Of a DNA stretch of 29,818 nt, positions 22,177 through 27,589 are shown one piece after another; position 1 is the stretch's first letter, and each line of letters opens with the position of its first letter. Below the pieces are notes generated by a model. The model searched no databases. It was not told where the DNA came from and saw only the letters and a list, made by a program, of their open reading frames with translations. Source of the DNA: a virus; IMG/VR virus record IMGVR_UViG_3300031673_006334, positions 1 to 29,818 of that record. One strand, 5' to 3'. The position numbers were made by a program, and so were the translations under genes.

Positions 22177-22286
22177 ATCGTATAATATTATTCTTTTTTA
22201 GTTGACAGACCTTTTCTAATTTGCTATATTTTATTCAACATCGGGGAGGGAATCAGCCCACCCCGAAAAACCGGGAGGAAAACACA
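22177..22286 (+). promoter_or_regulatory. Control module copy 1: half palindrome, promoter, hairpin leader
   Basis: Palindrome copy 1 keeps the first 15 of 20 bases (ATCGTATAATATTAT) and then diverges. After it come TTGACA (22202-22207), a 17-base spacer and TATATT (22225-22230), preceded by TGC. Transcription should start near 22237. The RNA would open with the hairpin CGGGG-A-GGG, loop AATCAG, CCC-A-CCCCG (22242-22265), then GGGAGGAAAA before the ATG at 22287. The -35 and -10 are both near-consensus, so this is a strong sigma-70-type promoter. Confidence 0.85.
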
Positions 22287-22487
22287 ATGGAACAAATCAT
22301 TATCGCAAAAGACGGAAAAAACCAAATGAGTATCCAGAAAAAAACAGCCATTCGGGGTTTTGTCTACGAAATTACAAACTGTGTAACCGGTGGAATCATG
22401 GGGAACTTTTCAGAAAAAAAATTCAACGCCCTGATGAAAAATTCAGAAGCCGATCCGACAATCGAAATCAAAAGATATGAGAGATAA
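22287..22487 (+). CDS. Island protein 1, 66 aa, unknown
   Basis: Starts MEQIIIAKDGKNQMSIQKKT. Small alpha/beta protein with R-G-F-V-Y-E-I-T-N-C in the middle and a basic C-terminus (I-E-I-K-R-Y-E-R); one Cys, no membrane segment. The GGAGG six bases before ATG 22287 decides the start; an in-frame ATG at 22221 lies inside the promoter. First gene of the first transcription unit, directly behind the 5' hairpin leader, so it should be made early and in quantity. No family recognised. Confidence 0.8.
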   Translation: MEQIIIAKDGKNQMSIQKKTAIRGFVYEITNCVTGGIMGNFSEKKFNALMKNSEADPTIEIKRYER

Positions 22488-22496
22488 AACCAACCC

Positions 22497-22524
22497 GCCC
22501 CGGTTCGCCGGGTGGCGCCGGGGC
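22497..22524 (+). other. Intercistronic hairpin (GCCCCGG / CCGGGGC)
   Basis: GCCCCGG at 22497-22503 can pair with CCGGGGC at 22518-22524; alternatively CCCGG closes on the nearer CCGGG over TTCG. It lies between the stop of island gene 1 and the GAGGAAAA ribosome site of gene 2. A T run is absent, so it is not a terminator. The nested alternative stems make this the most complex of the island hairpins. Confidence 0.7.
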
Positions 22525-22540
22525 GAAAAGAGGAAAACCG

Positions 22541-22798
22541 ATGGGAAAACATGGGAGAAGAAACAGCCGATATATGGATGGGATGTCGGATTGTTTTATT
22601 GTGGGGGATGTCCTTTTTTCCGCTCGGATATTCGCTAAAGGCGAGGAACAGCGGCGCTCATCTTTTAAAAATGAACCCGAAGCCCTGGCATGGCTTCAAA
22701 AAACATACGAAGAATTGAAAGAAGAATTCAAAATGATTCCCGATGAATGGAAACGGCTCGGATATAATAATTTGGAATTGAGATTCTATTCCTATTAA
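22541..22798 (+). CDS. Island protein 2, 85 aa, unknown
   Basis: Starts MGKHGRRNSRYMDGMSDCFI. A basic N-terminus is followed by V-G-D-V-L-F-S-A-R-I-F-A-K-G, then a helical acidic/aromatic part (E-P-E-A-L-A-W-L-Q-K-T-Y-E-E-L-K-E-E-F) and L-E-L-R-F-Y-S-Y at the end. GAGGAAAACCG precedes ATG 22541. Its reading frame is preferred over overlapping ones because of the ribosome site and balanced codon use. Family unknown; a compact adaptor or inhibitor is possible. Confidence 0.7.
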   Translation: MGKHGRRNSRYMDGMSDCFIVGDVLFSARIFAKGEEQRRSSFKNEPEALAWLQKTYEELKEEFKMIPDEWKRLGYNNLELRFYSY

Positions 22799-22800
22799 AC

Positions 22801-22858
22801 CCGCCCAGGTTCGCCGGGGCACTTGTAATTTCTAAATCCGCCCAGGTTCGCCGGGGCA
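22801..22858 (+). repeat. Duplicated hairpin unit, 21 bp, 37-bp period
   Basis: CCGCCCAGGTTCGCCGGGGCA occurs identically at 22801-22821 and 22838-22858, separated by 16 AT-rich bases. Each copy forms GCCC-A-GG, loop TTCG, CC-G-GGGC with one A-G mismatch. Elsewhere in the island one hairpin precedes one gene; here two hairpins precede a single gene, and the first has no ribosome site or gene after it. That looks like the scar of a lost gene cassette. Confidence 0.85.
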
Positions 22859-22872
22859 CAGGAGGAAAAATT

Positions 22873-23235
22873 ATGAAACCATTAACAGGCCGGAAACGGT
22901 CTTTATATGAAGCCATAAAAAACGGATCACCAACCGGAAAACTGGTTGTGGTCCACAAGGCCCGATACCCGTTGCCCCTGGCCCGATCTTTGGAACGCCG
23001 GGGATTTATCGCCGTATCAAGATGGGATGGTGATAAATACCTCGCCGGACTCACAGGCAAAGATCCAGACGCACCGCCGCCGGAACCACCTGCAAAGGTG
23101 GGGACGGCCAGAAAAACATTGAAGCCGGGGTCTAAGGATTACCCGGAAAAGATTCGGGAGCGGTTCCCGAATGCGGTAAAATATCGTCATTATTCCACGG
23201 GGATCAAAACCGTTGAAATCCCGGTGGAAAAATAA
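22873..23235 (+). CDS. Island protein 3, 120 aa, unknown
   Basis: Starts MKPLTGRKRSLYEAIKNGSP. Basic protein with a first part K-L-V-V-V-H-K-A-R-Y-P-L-P-L-A-R-S-L-E-R-R-G-F-I-A-V-S-R-W, which can be read as a small winged-helix unit (helix, short loop, two strands). Then come a Pro-rich linker (D-A-P-P-P-E-P-P) and a second basic domain ending V-K-Y-R-H-Y-S-T-G-I-K-T-V-E-I. AGGAGGAAAA precedes ATG 22873. Nucleic-acid binding is plausible from charge and fold; it is a candidate for the island's own regulator but nothing proves it. Confidence 0.7.
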   Translation: MKPLTGRKRSLYEAIKNGSPTGKLVVVHKARYPLPLARSLERRGFIAVSRWDGDKYLAGLTGKDPDAPPPEPPAKVGTARKTLKPGSKDYPEKIRERFPNAVKYRHYSTGIKTVEIPVEK

Positions 23236-23241
23236 GGGTAT

Positions 23242-23282
23242 GTCACTTTTGACCGAAAAAGGGTGAAAAGTGACTTTGTTTA
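23242..23282 (+). terminator. Terminator of the first island transcription unit
   Basis: GTCACTTTT (23242-23250) pairs perfectly with AAAAGTGAC (23266-23274); ACC/GGT extends the stem across one mismatch. TTTGTTT follows. It sits just after the stop of island gene 3 and before control module 2. A related sequence (AAAAAGGGTGAAAAGTGGC, then seven T) occurs before module 1, so this block seems to belong to the repeated unit. Confidence 0.65.
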
Positions 23283-23286
23283 ATAG

Positions 23287-23396
23287 ATCGTATAATATTA
23301 TACGATTTTGGTTGACAGGCTTATTTGAATTTGCTATATTCTAATCAACATCGGGGAGGGAATCAGCCCAGCCCGAAAAACTCAAGGGGGAAAAAG
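23287..23396 (+). promoter_or_regulatory. Control module copy 2: perfect palindrome, promoter, hairpin leader
   Basis: ATCGTATAATATTATACGAT (23287-23306) is a perfect 20-bp palindrome. Exactly 5 bp later comes TTGACA (23312-23317), a 17-base spacer, then TATATT (23335-23340) with an extended TGC. The leader CGGGGAGGGAATCAGCCCA followed by GCCCG (23352-23375) repeats copy 1 with one base changed, still able to pair as CGGG...CCCG plus GGG...CCC. It then runs into AAGGGGG and ATG 23397. A site of this size and symmetry next to the -35 suits a dimeric regulator. Confidence 0.9.
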
Positions 23397-23849
23397 ATGA
23401 AAATATTCCATACCACATCAAAAGAAAACGCCGCAAAGATCAGAAAAGAAGGCTTTTCCCTGGAGTTCGCCGGATCAGTTGGCGGCCTTCAAATGGGGTA
23501 TGGGATATATTTTTGCGCCGGCATGGCGGATGTCGAATATTGGGCGCACCGCCTTGATATTCAAGGCGAAATCATAGAATGTGAAATAGACGCTTCCCTG
23601 ATCATCGCTGCCAAAGACGTTAAAATGGCCGCCATGAAAGCCGCAGCCGAAAAAAGGGGTTGGTTCGAGGGTGGAAAAATCACCGAAAAAGCTAAAGCCG
23701 ATTTAGGGATTGAAATCGAAAATTTCGATGCCCAGGTCAAAAGCGCCGCCGCCAAAGATGCCGGGTTTGCCGGAATATCTTTCGGTTTCGGTGAGAACAT
23801 AGTTGTCTGGGATCTGGCTCATATCACCCCCGGAATTGTCCACAGGTGA
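23397..23849 (+). CDS. ADP-ribosyltransferase-fold-like protein, 150 aa
   Basis: Start chosen at ATG 23397 (MKIFHTTSKENAAKIRKEGF) with AAGGGGG before it; in-frame 23325 lies in the promoter. The opening strand with His 5-Thr-Thr, helix E-N-A-A-K-I-R-K-E-G-F, then G-Y-G-I-Y-F (Tyr 35/38) and late G-F-G-E-N-I-V-V-W-D (Glu 133) follow the order of the H-Y-E class of NAD-using transferases (PARP, diphtheria-toxin-like, KptA-like). The end I-V-V-W-D-L-A-H-I-T-P-G-I-V resembles the closing strand of such proteins. T4 Alt and Mod are known phage ADP-ribosyltransferases acting on the host. It sits alone in its unit. The call is by pattern; 150 aa is small but acceptable for a single catalytic domain. 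Confidence 0.6.
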   Translation: MKIFHTTSKENAAKIRKEGFSLEFAGSVGGLQMGYGIYFCAGMADVEYWAHRLDIQGEIIECEIDASLIIAAKDVKMAAMKAAAEKRGWFEGGKITEKAKADLGIEIENFDAQVKSAAAKDAGFAGISFGFGENIVVWDLAHITPGIVHR

Positions 23850-23876
23850 CAACCAACGGAAAGCACAATTCCGGGG
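23828..23876 (+). other. 12-bp inverted repeat across the ART-like gene stop
   Basis: CCCCGGAATTGT (23828-23839) and ACAATTCCGGGG (23865-23876) are perfect complements with a 25-base loop containing the stop codon. No T run follows; instead AAAGGAG comes 7 bases later, but without a gene, and control module 3 begins at once. Hairpin plus ribosome-site remnant followed by a promoter suggests that module 3 was inserted before a former gene start. Confidence 0.7.
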
Positions 23877-23891
23877 AAACACAAAGGAGAA

Positions 23892-24001
23892 ATCGTATAA
23901 TATTATACGATTTTAGTTGACAATGGAATCTAACTATAGTATATTTTACTCAACATCGGGGAGGGAATCAGCCCAGCCCGAAAAACTCAGGAGGAAAGAA
24001 A
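23892..24001 (+). promoter_or_regulatory. Control module copy 3: perfect palindrome, promoter, hairpin leader
   Basis: The same 20-bp palindrome at 23892-23911, extended here by two matching bases on each side, then 5 bp, TTGACA (23917-23922), 17 bases, and TATATT (23940-23945). The spacer sequence differs from copies 1 and 2, while palindrome, -35, -10 and leader are kept. The leader hairpin CGGGGAGGGAATCAGCCCA plus GCCCG is at 23957-23980. CAGGAGGAAAG leads to ATG 24002. This drives the last five genes of the island. Confidence 0.9.
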
Positions 24002-24232
24002 ATGATAAACATAGCAAGAATTGAAAAAGCTGCAAATGCGGAAAATGCGGAAGAAATCGAAGCCTTGAATTTCTCTAAAGAAGAAATCCAAAATTTTATA
24101 AAGAGGTTAAATCACCTTGAAAAAAATTTTCAGAAGCGCACACAAATCGAATCGGAGGAATTTGGCCTCCTGGTGAATGGGCTCGTATCTATAATAGGTC
24201 CTGACTGGGAAACCGGCAAAATGATAGATTAG
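24002..24232 (+). CDS. Island protein 5, 76 aa, helical, unknown
   Basis: Starts MINIARIEKAANAENAEEIE. Acidic, helical in its first 55 residues with heptad-like spacing (I-E-A-L-N-F-S-K-E-E-I-Q-N-F-I-K-R-L-N-H-L-E-K-N-F), so it may dimerise through a coiled coil, then a short hydrophobic end (L-L-V-N-G-L-V-S-I-I-G-P-D-W). AGGAGG precedes the ATG. Acidic helical proteins of this size are frequent phage inhibitors of host enzymes, but no known family is recognised. Confidence 0.75.
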   Translation: MINIARIEKAANAENAEEIEALNFSKEEIQNFIKRLNHLEKNFQKRTQIESEEFGLLVNGLVSIIGPDWETGKMID

Positions 24233-24250
24233 ACAGACTAAACACCAACC

Positions 24251-24271
24251 GCCCGGCCTTAACGGTCGGGC
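24251..24271 (+). other. Intercistronic hairpin (GCCCGGCC / GGTCGGGC)
   Basis: Eight pairs including one G-T, loop TTAAC, between the stop of the 76-aa helical gene and AAAGGAGGAAAA of the next. Its arms differ in sequence from the other island hairpins, yet the position and stem length are the same, which supports a role for the RNA shape and not just a copied sequence. Confidence 0.75.
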
Positions 24272-24289
24272 ACCAAAGGAGGAAAAGAC

Positions 24290-24520
24290 ATGATATTTTC
24301 AACAGCAAAAGGGGCCATCGATCATTCCAAAGATACAGACCAAATCGGAATCTGTGAGCACACGCCGGGAAATGTCGCAGAGCTGAAAGAGCTTTGTGAA
24401 GGCTACACAGAAGCCCACCACGGAGGGCTCTATTTTTGGGCTCTGATGGAGGAAGAAGACGAGGAAACCGGGGATTATGAATATTCCTGGAGAGTGATGA
24501 CGGTAAAAGAAGACGAATAA
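24290..24520 (+). CDS. Island protein 6, 76 aa, acidic, unknown
   Basis: Starts MIFSTAKGAIDHSKDTDQIG. Strongly acidic (E-E-E-D-E-E-T-G-D-Y-E-Y near the end), with I-C-E-H-T-P-G-N-V-A-E-L-K-E-L, Y-T-E-A-H-H-G-G-L-Y-F-W-A-L and W-R-V-M-T-V. AAAGGAGGAAAA lies four bases before ATG 24290. The negative charge could mimic DNA, as in some anti-restriction and anti-defence proteins; that is speculation from composition. Second gene of the third island unit. Confidence 0.75.
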   Translation: MIFSTAKGAIDHSKDTDQIGICEHTPGNVAELKELCEGYTEAHHGGLYFWALMEEEDEETGDYEYSWRVMTVKEDE

Positions 24521-24529
24521 ACCAAAACC

Positions 24530-24547
24530 GCCCCGGTTCGCCGGGGC
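24530..24547 (+). other. Intercistronic hairpin with TTCG loop
   Basis: GCCCCGG, loop TTCG, CCGGGGC: seven perfect pairs and a UUCG tetraloop. It is followed after seven bases by AGGAGGAAAA and the start of the next gene. The stem is identical to that at 24924-24941, while the loop differs. Confidence 0.85.
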
Positions 24548-24567
24548 AAAACTCAGGAGGAAAAATC

Positions 24568-24768
24568 ATGAAAGACAATTCGTTGGAAAGAAATTGCCGG
24601 AACTGTTACTTCGGCGATTTTCAGGAGTGCAGAAGAGGAGAAAGCGGAGAATTACTATGGGACGGCGAAAAGGGCCAGTATGACGAATACAATTTCTGTT
24701 CGGGTTGGGAAAGAGCAGACTCCGACCGCAGGAGAACAGAAGAGGGGGAAAGAAAATGGAAAAATTGA
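24568..24768 (+). CDS. Island protein 7, Cys-containing, 66 aa
   Basis: Starts MKDNSLERNCRNCYFGDFQE. Four Cys (C-R-N-C, Q-E-C, F-C-S-G) in the first 45 residues could hold one zinc or a cluster; the end is highly basic/acidic (R-A-D-S-D-R-R-R-T-E-E-G-E-R-K). AGGAGG precedes ATG 24568. Its last 13 bases overlap the next gene's start. Small Cys-knuckle proteins of this kind are common in phage early regions and usually of unknown function. Confidence 0.75.
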   Translation: MKDNSLERNCRNCYFGDFQECRRGESGELLWDGEKGQYDEYNFCSGWERADSDRRRTEEGERKWKN

Positions 24769-24914
24769 TCAAAAAAGCGGAAAAGATGGAACCATCGATC
24801 ACAGGTTGGGACCATGAAGGGCGCCCAGGATTTATTTACGCTCAATATGCCGGGCCACTCGGAAAGATTGTCGGAATCAATCTGGATAAAAAAAGAATCG
24901 TGGAAACCAATTAA
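24756..24914 (+). CDS. Island protein 8, 52 aa, unknown
   Basis: Starts MEKLIKKAEKMEPSITGWDH. Start set at ATG 24756 behind AGAGGGGGAAAG; an in-frame ATG at 24705 lies well inside gene 7. Short helix, then a beta-rich part R-P-G-F-I-Y-A-Q-Y-A-G-P-L-G-K-I-V-G-I. It is the only later island gene without its own hairpin, and also the only one overlapping its predecessor, so it is probably translated by coupling. Confidence 0.65.
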   Translation: MEKLIKKAEKMEPSITGWDHEGRPGFIYAQYAGPLGKIVGINLDKKRIVETN

Positions 24915-24923
24915 ACCCAAACC

Positions 24924-24941
24924 GCCCCGGGAAACCGGGGC
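24924..24941 (+). other. Intercistronic hairpin with GAAA loop
   Basis: GCCCCGG, loop GAAA, CCGGGGC. The stem equals that at 24530-24547 but the loop is changed from TTCG to GAAA, both known as stable RNA tetraloops. AAGGAGGAAA follows eight bases later. Confidence 0.85.
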
Positions 24942-24960
24942 AAAACTTAAGGAGGAAATC

Positions 24961-25110
24961 ATGAAAAACAAAAACGAAAAAAAAGAAAAAATAGGCCGGG
25001 GTGTATGCTGTGGCTGTCATTGTAAAAAATACAGCGAACAGAAAAAAATAGACGAATGCGTCAGGGACACGCCTGATAATTGGAATTGCAAATGCGCTTA
25101 TCAGGCTTGA
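24961..25110 (+). CDS. Island protein 9, Cys-rich, 49 aa
   Basis: Starts MKNKNEKKEKIGRGVCCGCH. Very basic N-terminus, then seven Cys in 30 residues (C-C-G-C-H-C, D-E-C, N-C-K-C). Such density suggests one or two zinc ions or an intramolecular cluster. AAGGAGG precedes the ATG. The gene ends 9 bases before the large terminase stop on the other strand. An inverted repeat, GCCTGATAA (25071-25079) / TTATCAGGC (25098-25106), covers its last codons and may help end transcription, though only a weak T stretch follows. Confidence 0.75.
   Translation: MKNKNEKKEKIGRGVCCGCHCKKYSEQKKIDECVRDTPDNWNCKCAYQA
25071..25106. other. 9-bp inverted repeat at the convergent gene ends
   Basis: GCCTGATAA and TTATCAGGC are perfect complements around an 18-base loop, placed where the plus-strand island meets the minus-strand terminase gene. 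On the plus strand TTGATTTG follows, on the minus strand GTGTCC, so at best it is a weak terminator. It is the only structure available to stop island transcripts from entering the terminase gene in antisense. Confidence 0.4.
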
Positions 25111-25119
25111 TTTGTGGGC

Positions 25120-27018
25120 CTACCACCCATCAAATCGTTTTCGCCGCTTCCGAGGCTGCGCCGGGTTCCGCCTGGCAGGCTTTGGAGGCGGTTTCGGCCT
25201 CGAATCCGCCCGATTATCGGCTTTTTTCGCCTGATTTTCGGCCGGTTTTGGCTGTAATGGTCTCAGCACGGCAAGGGTGGGAGTGATTCTCATAAGCCCG
25301 GCAAGTGCATAAACAAGGCAATCGAGGGCGTGATTATCCTTGCCGATGCGGGTATTTTCCCAACTCATCACCGGATATCCTTTTTTTGTCGTCATCACGA
25401 ATTCTTCCGCAGTGATCTGTTTATAAAATTCATCCGGAAGGTCGGCCGAAAAATGGATGTACCCTGGTCCGGGCTTGTCTTTTTTGTATCTGGCATAAAT
25501 ATCCGTTTTCATGACGTAAGTATTGACGTTCCAGACCTTGGCACCGCCTTTTATCTTTTGCCCGCCGAAAGTGACGTCAACGTCGGTTGGTGGCGCAAGT
25601 ATCGGCCCGGTGTTGCCCCTGGCCCCCTGCGCTGCTATACATTGCGGCCAGCGTTTCCGGGTGTATTTTTTCACGGCTTCCGTCCGATGCCCGCCCATGT
25701 CAATCGAGCAGTTTGAGATCTTTAAAGACGCCCCGTCTTTTCGTGGAAACCCACGGGCAAGAAATTTGTCGAGTTCATCCCACACGTAGGAATCGTTCGG
25801 ATCACCGAATATTTCACCAAAATATAAAATCCAAAGTTCGTCGTCTTTTCCCCGCCCGATCAACGTGAGCGTCAATCTTTTATCATGCGTATCGACGCCC
25901 AGGGACAGCACAAAAACATCATTAGGGATTTCGAAAAACCGGAAAGGCTCAGCCCTGGCCTTGAGCACTTCCCATTTCAACCGGACTGTTCCAGGATGCT
26001 CGTAAGTTTTGACACAAAAAGTATTGAGAAAAACCTGGAGCGCTTCATATTTTCCCTGTGCCTTTATCCATTCAAGCGCCTTATCATCCCATAATGCCAT
26101 ACCGGGTGGAGACATAAGCCCATGAACCATGAAGCCCCGATATTTATTGACCGGATCTTCGTGGATATACTCCCCTTTATTCAGCCATATGAACTTTTTT
26201 CTCTCTTCGATCTCGCCGCCGCATCCGGCACACATGTACCAGGTTTTTCTGATTTTCCCATCTTTCCATACCTGATATTTCAACCCGAACGGCGTATCAC
26301 GGGTTCCCCATTCCAAATACTGCATATGCCCGCATTTCAAGCACGGAATATGGAATTTCCCCATGGATGATTGCTGATATTGGTTCTCCCCGTGGCTTGC
26401 CCCCTTGATTTTCAGCGTGGATTCTATCAGAATTTTCTCGATTCCGGCGTAATGCTCCGCCCGTTTCGGAAACAAAATCATGGGATCACCCTCGCCGCCG
26501 ACGTTTCCCTTGACTCCATCGGCATCAGATATCACGATATACCGCATGGAAAGGGATCGGGATGTCGTTTTCTCTTCGGACCCGGCAAAGATAATCGACC
26601 CACCTGGGTATTTCTTCAAGGATTTTGTGTTCCCGGCCTGCCTAGATTTCTTGACCGGGAAAATGTCCCATCCCATCGCCTCCGTCATCGGATCGAATTT
26701 GATTTCAACGTGAGTGCCGGCCATTTCCCGCGTCGGCAAGATGAAAAGGGCGGGGCCTGGTGAAAGTGCGGCGGTGCCGAGAAGGAAAATTGTCCCAAGT
26801 AGAGTTTTTCCAATCTGGACCGGACCCACAACCACAACTTTCCGAGTCCGGACTGATGGCGAAAGCTCATACAGCGGCTCCCGCCAAAAGGGAGTGTACG
26901 ATAATTGATACATGCCCTCTTTCGGATCGCCATGGGGGAGGCGGATGTTCTCCTCAGCCCAATTATCGAGAGTGACAATCGGATCGGGCCGAATGATTTT
27001 GGAAAATTGTGCTGTCAA
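25120..27018 (-). CDS. Terminase large subunit, GpA family, 632 aa
   Basis: ATP-driven DNA packaging motor and nuclease. The N-terminal ATPase has a Walker A-like G-P-V-Q-I-G-K-T at residues 65-72, a Walker B-like I-V-I-S-D-A-D around 165, and the coupling motif E-S-T at 199-201. A zinc ribbon follows: C-L-K-C-G-H (226-229) and C-A-G-C-G-G (263-266), a hallmark of the lambda gpA group. The C-terminal RNase H-like nuclease shows G-V-D-T-H-D, S-I-D-M-G-G-H and K-D-N-H-A-L-D-C. Walker B has Asp-Ala-Asp in place of the common Asp-Glu. The C-terminal 40 residues are Lys/Arg/Pro-rich, as in portal-binding tails. ATG 27018 overlaps the peptidase stop (ATGA). GpA-type enzymes normally cut at cos sites. 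Confidence 0.95.
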   Translation of the reverse strand: MTAQFSKIIRPDPIVTLDNWAEENIRLPHGDPKEGMYQLSYTPFWREPLYELSPSVRTRKVVVVGPVQIGKTLLGTIFLLGTAALSPGPALFILPTREMAGTHVEIKFDPMTEAMGWDIFPVKKSRQAGNTKSLKKYPGGSIIFAGSEEKTTSRSLSMRYIVISDADGVKGNVGGEGDPMILFPKRAEHYAGIEKILIESTLKIKGASHGENQYQQSSMGKFHIPCLKCGHMQYLEWGTRDTPFGLKYQVWKDGKIRKTWYMCAGCGGEIEERKKFIWLNKGEYIHEDPVNKYRGFMVHGLMSPPGMALWDDKALEWIKAQGKYEALQVFLNTFCVKTYEHPGTVRLKWEVLKARAEPFRFFEIPNDVFVLSLGVDTHDKRLTLTLIGRGKDDELWILYFGEIFGDPNDSYVWDELDKFLARGFPRKDGASLKISNCSIDMGGHRTEAVKKYTRKRWPQCIAAQGARGNTGPILAPPTDVDVTFGGQKIKGGAKVWNVNTYVMKTDIYARYKKDKPGPGYIHFSADLPDEFYKQITAEEFVMTTKKGYPVMSWENTRIGKDNHALDCLVYALAGLMRITPTLAVLRPLQPKPAENQAKKADNRADSRPKPPPKPARRNPAQPRKRRKRFDGW

Positions 27019-27314
27019 AACTCGTAATGGTTCCCGTCTTTATTCTTAAACCGGCCGCCCCAGGTTCCGCCTATCGATTCCCAGTATTCCCCCAGGGGCT
27101 TATGGGCTTCCGTGTCTCTTCGATATTTTCCATCAATGAAAAGATTGAAATCCACGGCAAGGCGGTCATGATGTTTCGAAGTTTTCGAGCCATACGGACA
27201 GCGTGGATCTCTGTAGGCGTCACCATATGTAAAATCGTACCCGATGGAAGAGGCATACAAAATAAGCTTGGCCGTCATCCGAACGAATGCGGATTGTTTT
27301 TCCCGTAGTTTCAT
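27015..27314 (-). CDS. M15-type peptidoglycan peptidase (endolysin), 99 aa
   Basis: Cuts peptide cross-links or stems of the cell wall for lysis, by family. Zinc motif S-K-H-H-D-R-L-A-V-D-F-N-L-F (His 48 and Asp 55, pattern S-x-H-x-x-R-L-A-x-D) and the final G-N-H-Y-E-F (His 96) are clear. Y-G-D-A-Y-R-D-P-R, P-L-G-E-Y-W-E-S and G-G-R-F-K complete the small phage M15 layout. No signal peptide, so a holin or other export route is needed; no holin gene adjoins it. Overlaps its neighbours on both sides by 4 bases. A lysis gene inside the terminase operon is unusual. Confidence 0.85.
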   Translation of the reverse strand: MKLREKQSAFVRMTAKLILYASSIGYDFTYGDAYRDPRCPYGSKTSKHHDRLAVDFNLFIDGKYRRDTEAHKPLGEYWESIGGTWGGRFKNKDGNHYEF

Positions 27315-27589
27315 GCTCTCAGCTCCTTCAACTCCTTGTTTTTCCTATCGAATTCCTCAAACTTACAACAGTTTTTCCGCTTCCTCCCCGATTCGCAAGG
27401 GCAAGGCTTCCCCAAAATCTTTTTCTGTTTCGTTTTCGATGTCCGATTTTTAAAACATGCCGGGCAGGACGAGATGTGCTTGTAAAATTCAAACTGCATC
27501 TGGTTTTCCCGAAGATCCACTCGGACCGTTTGCCCACAATTTTCACACGTCATCGCGACGGTTTTTTTTATTTCCGTTTCGGTTCCCAT
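27311..27589 (-). CDS. Zinc-ribbon plus SEC-C motif protein, 92 aa
   Basis: The first half has a C-E-N-C (15-18) and C-P-A-C (42-45) zinc ribbon. The second has G-K-P-C-P-C-E-S-G-R-K-R-K-N-C-C (60-75), the SEC-C motif that in SecA and many stand-alone proteins binds zinc and mediates protein or nucleic-acid contact. The end is a charged helix. Start and stop overlap neighbours (TAATG and ATGA). In phages SEC-C proteins are usually unassigned. Between small and large terminase it might assist packaging, but this is only position. Confidence 0.8.
   Translation of the reverse strand: MGTETEIKKTVAMTCENCGQTVRVDLRENQMQFEFYKHISSCPACFKNRTSKTKQKKILGKPCPCESGRKRKNCCKFEEFDRKNKELKELRA

Noticed and set aside
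22177-23911. CRISPR or transposon ends as explanation of the repeated palindromes
   Set aside because: The copies are 0.6-1.1 kb apart, face the same way and are each fixed relative to a promoter; there are no regular spacers, transposase or target duplications.
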